Positions 27,704-32,627 of a stretch of 32,627 nt of DNA are shown piece after piece; position 1 is the stretch's first letter, and every line of letters starts with the position of its first letter. A program made the position numbers and the translations under genes. Source of the stretch: Seminavis robusta (lineage: Eukaryota; Bacillariophyta; Bacillariophyceae; Naviculales; Naviculaceae); assembly GCA_903772945.1 (NCBI GenBank), contig CAICTM010001268.1, positions 1 to 32,627 on the forward strand. The letters are read 5' to 3'. The notes beneath the pieces are model-generated. The model was not told the DNA's origin. It did no database searches and worked only from the letters and a program-made list of their open reading frames with translations.

Positions 27704-27957
27704 GACTCGTCACTCGACCCTCGACTCGACTCTCGACTCGACTCTCACTCGACTCGACTCGACTCTCGACTCTCGACTCCCACTCGACTCGAACATTCAT
27801 TCGTGCATACTGGGATTTTCATGCCGGATGTTGTGCGGAATTGCCGAGTGGCCAGAGTATGATATCAATGCCGACCCTACTCTCGTTCAAGGCAACCAAA
27901 ACAGATCACAAACTTTGTAGAGCGGCGCTTCCTTCGGGGTCGAGTGAGAGTCGAGTC
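27704..27957. repeat. CTCGA simple repeat with a 19-bp inverted partner
   Basis: 27704-27792 is built of ACTCG/TCTCG pentamers. Within it 27735-27753 (GACTCGACTCTCACTCGAC) is the exact reverse complement of 27939-27957, giving a 19-bp stem around a 185-nt loop. Confidence 0.9.
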
Positions 27958-28050
27958 CATGCCTTGTCACAAGCAGCTAGCAGCAAGCAACGACCAAAAG
28001 TCGAGGTTCCTTCACACTTGTCCGACCAGGATGATGCGAGCACATCATCG

Positions 28051-29448
28051 ACTATTAGAACTTAAGGGGGGAATGGCCTTCACAGCTTTGCTAACTCCGA
28101 ACCAGGAACGCACAATCTCGGCGCTCTACGAAAACGATACTGTTGGTTATACAAGTAGCCTCCGTGCTCTCGCTGACCAAGAAGTGACCACGATAGTCCA
28201 TGGCAGGGAGTTATCAAGTCCCAGTCGGAGGCCAGTACTTTCTTGAGGTTATTGCCGTCTTTGTGATGACTTTTTTTACGATTTGAAGAAGCTAGTCAAT
28301 CCACCGATAGTGTCGTTTGATAAAACCACTGGAAGAAGAAGGGATGCAATGGATCCACAGGGCAGCAGCGATTGGGTCTCCAGCCCCACATCTCCAACGG
28401 CCAATCTACTGGGTTACGACTTCAGTAAAGTATGCATGGAAGACAAATTCAACCACCGGCTGACAGCTAAGGATGCCTCCATCTGGGTAGACCAGGCCCT
28501 GGCACCGGTCCACACGGAAGCCTTCCGCATGGAAAGTGCTAAGAATGGGCATGCTTGGAGAGGTTTCTGGTGGAACAAGAGTTGGAGAAGCACTAGAAGC
28601 CTTTCGCCCGTTTTCACGAGGTTCCAACTGGACCACTGTACAAAGCATGTTTTCGAAATGCATGGAGGAATAGTGCCAGAAGATTGCATTGCGCCTACAA
28701 GTCTGGATCGATTTCGAGACTATGAATTCCATTGGTTGCCCTCCAACACAACAGTCACATCTCCGACAGAAGACACGGAGTTCGATGATCGTGAAGTGGA
28801 CGTCTCCATGCTGCAACAGACGGAACCTACTGTGATTTGCTTGGTTGGTCGTAGTCACTCTGCACACTTCAAAGCCACCGCTGACCGCATGGGCATTACT
28901 GCCGCCGCAACCAATGTGACCTTTGAGTATGTGGATTCTGGATACCCAGCAGAAGCTACTCCCAGGGCAGTCACACGCCAGAGCATGAAAAATGGCTTCA
29001 AATGTAACAAGTTGATAATTGCGGTGGGGCAGTGGCCAGCGAGCTTTATGGGAGGGAAACCAATGCTTCTGAATGAGTACTACATTCAGTCAAAGAGATG
29101 CTGAGAAATCTGAGAGAAGATGGCAGGACAAAAAGACATGGAGGTGTACATGAGATCAATCCACTACAACTCCATGGGATATAAGCACTCTGCTTGTCCA
29201 CCCATCGATTGGCGTAGCCCTCCCATTATCGATGCTTACAATTTTGTTATAAAGAAGGTCTGTCAGGATATGGGCATCCCTTTCTTGGACACGACAGTGC
29301 GCCTGATTGGAGTCACTTGTCGGGTGCAGTATCAAAGGCGGAATTGTTGTACTTGGCAGCAGCAGCCTTGCGAATTGACGACAACAATAGGAATGGCACA
29401 ATCTGGAAGCATGACTCAAAGTGGAAGAAAAACCAGCTTTTAAGTTGA
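28051..29448 (+). pseudogene. SGNH/PC-esterase-like protein, frameshifted
   Basis: The longest intact piece (28283-29104) holds VICLVGRSHSAHF (about 28830-28870), at the position of the G-x-S-H-S nucleophile block of SGNH/PC-esterase proteins, and IIAVGQWPASF. Further on, HYNSMGY (about 29160-29180) and, in a third frame, PDWSHLSG (about 29308-29330) supply the expected D-x-x-H block. Upstream pieces (VPVGGQYFLEV, about 28225-28255, and CDDFFYDLKK near 28265-28290) resemble a beta-sandwich domain before it, as in NXPE-like proteins. Reading jumps between frames near 28258, 29090-29140 and 29300, with TGA at 29102-29104. It probably once encoded a secreted or Golgi acyl-esterase/acyltransferase-like protein; family assignment is tentative. 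Confidence 0.55.
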
Positions 29449-29859
29449 GGTACTTGCGGTAATTTATTGTTTTTACAAAAAAAATGCAGAGAAAACCTTA
29501 TTTTTAACCCTATATTTACCGTAACTACCCTTCTAAGCTTGTGTTCCTGTGTGGAAGCCACGAAGCCACCAACCTGAAAGTCCAACGCAAATAAGTTACC
29601 TTTCCCCAACACCGGTACAGTCGTAGCGGTACGTAGTGAAGTGAACCTCGAAGGAGCATGATTGTATGTCTAGCAAAAAGTTTCTGAGGAAGATCAAGAT
29701 AATATCATTGTCCAAAAGTTGTTGCGACTCTTCTCTAGTTTTGGACACGATGCAAAGAATGATACACACCAGTTACGGTGGATTGTCTGTGTATAATATA
29801 TTATGCAGACTAGATAGATCTAAATACAATATTATTTAAAAAGGCTACTACATGTAGTA
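29449..29859. other. Intergenic, convergent 3' ends
   Basis: AT-rich; includes ACCGGTACAG (29611-29620) and GCGGTACGTAG (29626-29636). Nothing else recognised. Confidence 0.5.
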
Positions 29860-31227
29860 TCATTCATACTTTTTCTGGCAATGGCCACTGATACAACTCC
29901 GCCGTTCCGTTCGTTCTGGACAAGGATCTTTGGTCCACGATTTCATAATTTCCACAAAATGGTCTCGATTGGCCACTTGGACACCGGGTTCGGTCAAGAA
30001 ATTGGTTTGCATCCATTCGATTGTATGATGGGCATGCTTTAAAATGCGTTGACGGACTTTTAGGAACTTGGTGTCGTCGCAAATATCGATAATTTCCGGA
30101 AACGCCCGTTCTCCGACAAAGTGGTTCTTGTTTTCCGGATTGGCCAGCGACCGCAAGGGTTTTTTCAGCTCTAAAAAGTCTTGAATGGATTGGAGAAACA
30201 GGTGATTTCGCGTTTCATTTTTATCCTTCATTTGATCCATTGCCATGAGATGAATGACTGGTTGTCGCTTTTGTTGTTTGTTTTGTTTTTGTTGTTTGTT
30301 AAAGTCACGCAATACGGTCGTTTTATAATTGGCCAAGTGTTCTTCGAATCGAGTAATAAAAAAGAGTCCCTTCCAAGAATTGGAGCCCGCCGACAATGCC
30401 GGATCCAAGAATTGGAACATTCGAAAGGAGGGTATCAAGAAGCCTGGTATATTCCATTTGTAAGACCAAATGACCCAATAATTGTAGAGACTTTCAATGG
30501 TAAACACGGGATGCCGCAGCGTCAAGAGGAATTTGGCATTGGGAGAGTGTTGATGCAGTCGTTGCACGGCATTGCGATTGAAGCCAATGAGGGGACATTT
30601 CATGGCCATTTTAGGTTTTTTCGATGTCAATGCGCGTTCTTGCAAGGCGGCAAAATTGCGATTCAATCCCCACTTGCCCAGAAAGGAAGGTCCCAAGACA
30701 AAGCACATTTCGTAGTCGGGGTGTTCCACTTCCGGATGGTCATTGAACGCATACAGCAACGTGCTCGTGCCGCTCTTCATGTTGCCCGACGTGACAAAGT
30801 CAATCGTCGTCTTGACGTTGGCCGAATGGGGAATGGGGCGGGGAGCGCTCATGTTCCACAGGATACCCACCACGAACAACACGCCAGCTACCCCATATTG
30901 TTTTCGTGGCGTTCGTTTTCGCAGCATCTTGGGCTTGTTGTTGTTCATGCTAATAGTAGTATTCTGGGTGATACCATTACCATTGGTGGGAGAATGGGCA
31001 GGACTGGAGGGTTTCCGTTGTTTGGCCGTGTGCAAAGTGTCTCCTCCCAGTGGAATATCCATGGTCAACTGATAATAGGTATGATAGAATAGAACTAGAC
31101 TAGCTAGCAAAGCACTGAATAGTAGAGCCGTGTTCGATAAAGAGTAATTGTGCGAAAGGTGCGGTCTCCGCAGAATGGAATCGAATCGAATCATCTTGAA
31201 TCTCGCCGGTTCCATGTTCGCTACCAT
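29860..31227 (-). CDS. Membrane-anchored PAPS-dependent sulfotransferase
   Basis: 455 residues, single exon, ATG at 31227. The 5'-phosphosulfate loop is GNMKSGTSTLL (148-158) and the 3'-phosphate site is LLTLRHPVFTIES (234-246; Arg238, Ser246), both canonical for Golgi-type sulfotransferases. Two hydrophobic segments precede the domain: about 32-50 and about 112-124 (VAGVLFVVGILW). The second, right after basic LRKRTPRKQ, looks like the usual type II Golgi anchor. The first could be an extra membrane pass, or translation could start at Met94 or Met101. Conserved Cys near the C-terminus may form disulfides. It probably sulfates polysaccharide or glycan in the secretory pathway; the acceptor is unknown. 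Confidence 0.85.
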   Translation of the reverse strand: MVANMEPARFKMIRFDSILRRPHLSHNYSLSNTALLFSALLASLVLFYHTYYQLTMDIPLGGDTLHTAKQRKPSSPAHSPTNGNGITQNTTISMNNNKPKMLRKRTPRKQYGVAGVLFVVGILWNMSAPRPIPHSANVKTTIDFVTSGNMKSGTSTLLYAFNDHPEVEHPDYEMCFVLGPSFLGKWGLNRNFAALQERALTSKKPKMAMKCPLIGFNRNAVQRLHQHSPNAKFLLTLRHPVFTIESLYNYWVIWSYKWNIPGFLIPSFRMFQFLDPALSAGSNSWKGLFFITRFEEHLANYKTTVLRDFNKQQKQNKQQKRQPVIHLMAMDQMKDKNETRNHLFLQSIQDFLELKKPLRSLANPENKNHFVGERAFPEIIDICDDTKFLKVRQRILKHAHHTIEWMQTNFLTEPGVQVANRDHFVEIMKSWTKDPCPERTERRSCISGHCQKKYE

Positions 31228-31366
31228 TCATATGCCCCCTGGGTCGTCTCCGTTTCCAGTACTAGTTTAACTTGTCTACTAATACAGGATAATGGTGAAT
31301 AGAATCGAATGAATCATGTGGCTTATATTTAGGGTTTAGGTTTTGCAATTTTGAAGTCAACGTGTG

Positions 31367-32047
31367 TTAAGTGGAGGGTTGGCTCGCTTCCGCTGGGAGC
31401 TTGGTGTCTTCTTTTTCCTCTGTTTCCCGCTCTTCGTCGGAACTGGGGTATTCGGTAATAGGATCGTGAGGAAGTTCGGCAGCTTTCTTCATACCTTGTG
31501 GAGTGTCATCATTCTGACTATTCGCAGGTGATACTTTGGCCGACGTGGTTCGTGGAACAGGTGGGACGGGAGATGACGTATTTGGTTGCATTGGAACTGG
31601 GAATGATTTGCGAATAATATTGGGAGGTCCAGTATTGAGGATTTGAAAGTGAGGGCACGGGGGATTTATACGGGAAGCTACTGTAGGAGACTTACCACCG
31701 TTCTCCTGTTGGTGCTTTTCCAGAAGAGTTCCCAAGAAGGTCTCAAAGTTCATGCCGGGGGGTAGTGCAAAACCATGGGGAAGGGCCAGTGTGGCAGCTT
31801 GAAGGCGAACTGGTGGAGTAGAGGTGGGGGCGGGGGATGGTGTGCGTGCGTAGTGGCTTGTAATAATGTTGCGACGGGCACCAGTGATGGCCCGCATGCG
31901 ACCGAAGTCCGATGCATCCAAGGTTGTTTCGGTGAAATCAACGGACGTAAGACGTGAAGCCGGGAGTTGACCACGAGGCCAAATAGAGTACACATGGCCC
32001 TTGTCGTCCTTGAGGAATTCGGATACAGTGCGGTATAAGAGGTCCTT
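31367..32047 (-). pseudogene. Unknown fragment, no start codon
   Basis: The open frame begins right after a TGA (32050-32048, minus strand) with DLLYRTVSEFLKDDKGHVYS and has no ATG in its first third, so the 5' end is missing. The first 60 residues look conserved; the rest is Pro/Ser/Thr-rich, ending in an acidic EERETEEKEDTK stretch. No family recognised. It abuts head to head with the plus-strand fragment below, suggesting a rearranged multicopy or mobile sequence. Confidence 0.4.
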
Positions 32048-32627
32048 TCAACTCCTGTGAGTTCCACGCTGTAATTCCCAGCAACCTCAAGGAAGACGAA
32101 GAATACCCCTTCCCCGGAATGTTCCTCAAGTTACAGGCTTGGTTGAAAAGAAAGCTACCGGGTGTATGTACAACCGACGCAAAGACCACTCCGTCAACGG
32201 CGTTAACCCAAAGACATGATGGCTTTGTTCAAGCCCTCGCTGACAGCACATGATCGAGTGGGTATCAAATTGGTGGACCCCGCTTCTGCTGATGGGGAAA
32301 AGCTCCTTATGTACGAGGCCACCAACGGTACTTCTTATGACCAAAGAGGCTTTGTTATCATGTGCCCCAGAGGTGAAGTTGACGAACAAACTGGTGAACG
32401 TTTCTTACCCCAGCTCCCAACCCCAGAAATGGCCTTGAAGTGGTTCAATGAAACCTTTAAACCGGCCTACATGCAATACGTGTACGACCCGGCAAAGAAG
32501 GATGAACCCTACCTAGTTCTCGACAAACAGGACAAGTGGTACAAGTCCATGACACCTGGAGTGAGCTGCTCACCCACTCCGACATCATGACTCACCTTGT
32601 AACGGATTCTTGGATCGATCAAGGCGA
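32047..32627 (+). pseudogene. Unknown frameshifted fragment, runs off the window
   Basis: Coding-like sequence starts at 32047 (FNSCEFHAVIPSNLKEDEEY), hits TGA at 32251-32253, and continues in another frame (AHDRVGIKLVDPASADGEKL, from about 32248). It shifts again near 32565 (ELLTHSDIMTHLVTDSW) and leaves the window open. The continuity of sense across three frames points to a decayed gene. I cannot name the family; a mobile-element protein is possible. Confidence 0.45.

Larger units (their letters stand above)
26901..28050. other. Intergenic region with tandem and inverted repeats
   Basis: Promoter side of the GARP gene. It contains a 23-bp tandem duplication (27201-27246), GTACCGTACC (27503-27512), a CTCGA-rich repeat (27704-27792) and its 19-bp inverted partner (27939-27957). 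A short coding-like piece with W-P-E-Y-D-I-N-A-D-P (about 27847-27878) may be a relic exon of the pseudogene that follows. Confidence 0.5.

Noticed and set aside
27838..27900. tRNA-like GCCGAGTGGCC resembling a Ser/Leu D-arm
   Set aside because: No pairing acceptor stem and no proper T-arm downstream; the stretch also reads as a protein fragment.
30181..31092. 303-codon plus-strand frame
   Set aside because: Antisense shadow of the sulfotransferase gene, which has canonical motifs on the other strand.

Overview
The window reads as nuclear DNA of a photosynthetic stramenopile, most likely a pennate diatom. Four things point there: short GT-AG introns (about 70 to 125 nt) in otherwise compact genes; a DUF6824-type protein (a domain I know mainly from diatoms); two proteins with signal peptides ending in an F-at-+1 cleavage context (VLA|F, SSS|F), the style of diatom plastid presequences; and a Ty3/gypsy-like retroelement. 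The species is not determined.

Layout. 1-2550: 3' part of a decayed Ty3/gypsy pol gene (RT, RNase H, integrase) with at least eight frame breaks. 2858-5497: a UPF1-like SF1 helicase with three introns and a 14-nt micro-exon coding for most of the Walker A loop; it is interrupted by an in-frame TAG in motif V. 5871-8004 (-): plastid-type mTERF protein, divergent from 8312-9283 (+), a mitochondrial-type crotonase lacking both hydratase glutamates. 10036-12174 (+): a fusion of a prolyl-4-hydroxylase-like 2OG dioxygenase with a GT60 (Skp1 GlcNAc-transferase-like) domain, the most interesting gene here. 12576-14967 (-): unknown acidic, probably nuclear protein. 16199-16876 (+): DUF6824 protein. 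17773-19260 (-): bHLH transcription factor. 20603-21769 (-): winged-helix/class I methyltransferase. 22757-24472 (+): plastid-type NYN/PIN (YacP/Rae1-like) nuclease. 24621-26708 (-): GARP/Myb-like transcription factor. 28051-29448 (+): frameshifted SGNH/PC-esterase-like pseudogene. 29860-31227 (-): membrane sulfotransferase. 31367-32627: two broken open frames meeting head to head.

Functional grouping is loose, as usual for a eukaryotic chromosome. Three genes look like transcription regulators (DUF6824, bHLH, GARP), two act in plastid RNA metabolism (mTERF, NYN nuclease), one in mitochondrial acyl-CoA chemistry, and one possibly in cytosolic oxygen sensing through hydroxyproline glycosylation. 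Intergenic DNA is rich in short direct repeats, CTAGCTAG runs and TACCGGTAC/TACGGTAC palindromes. No tRNA, rRNA or CRISPR was recognised.
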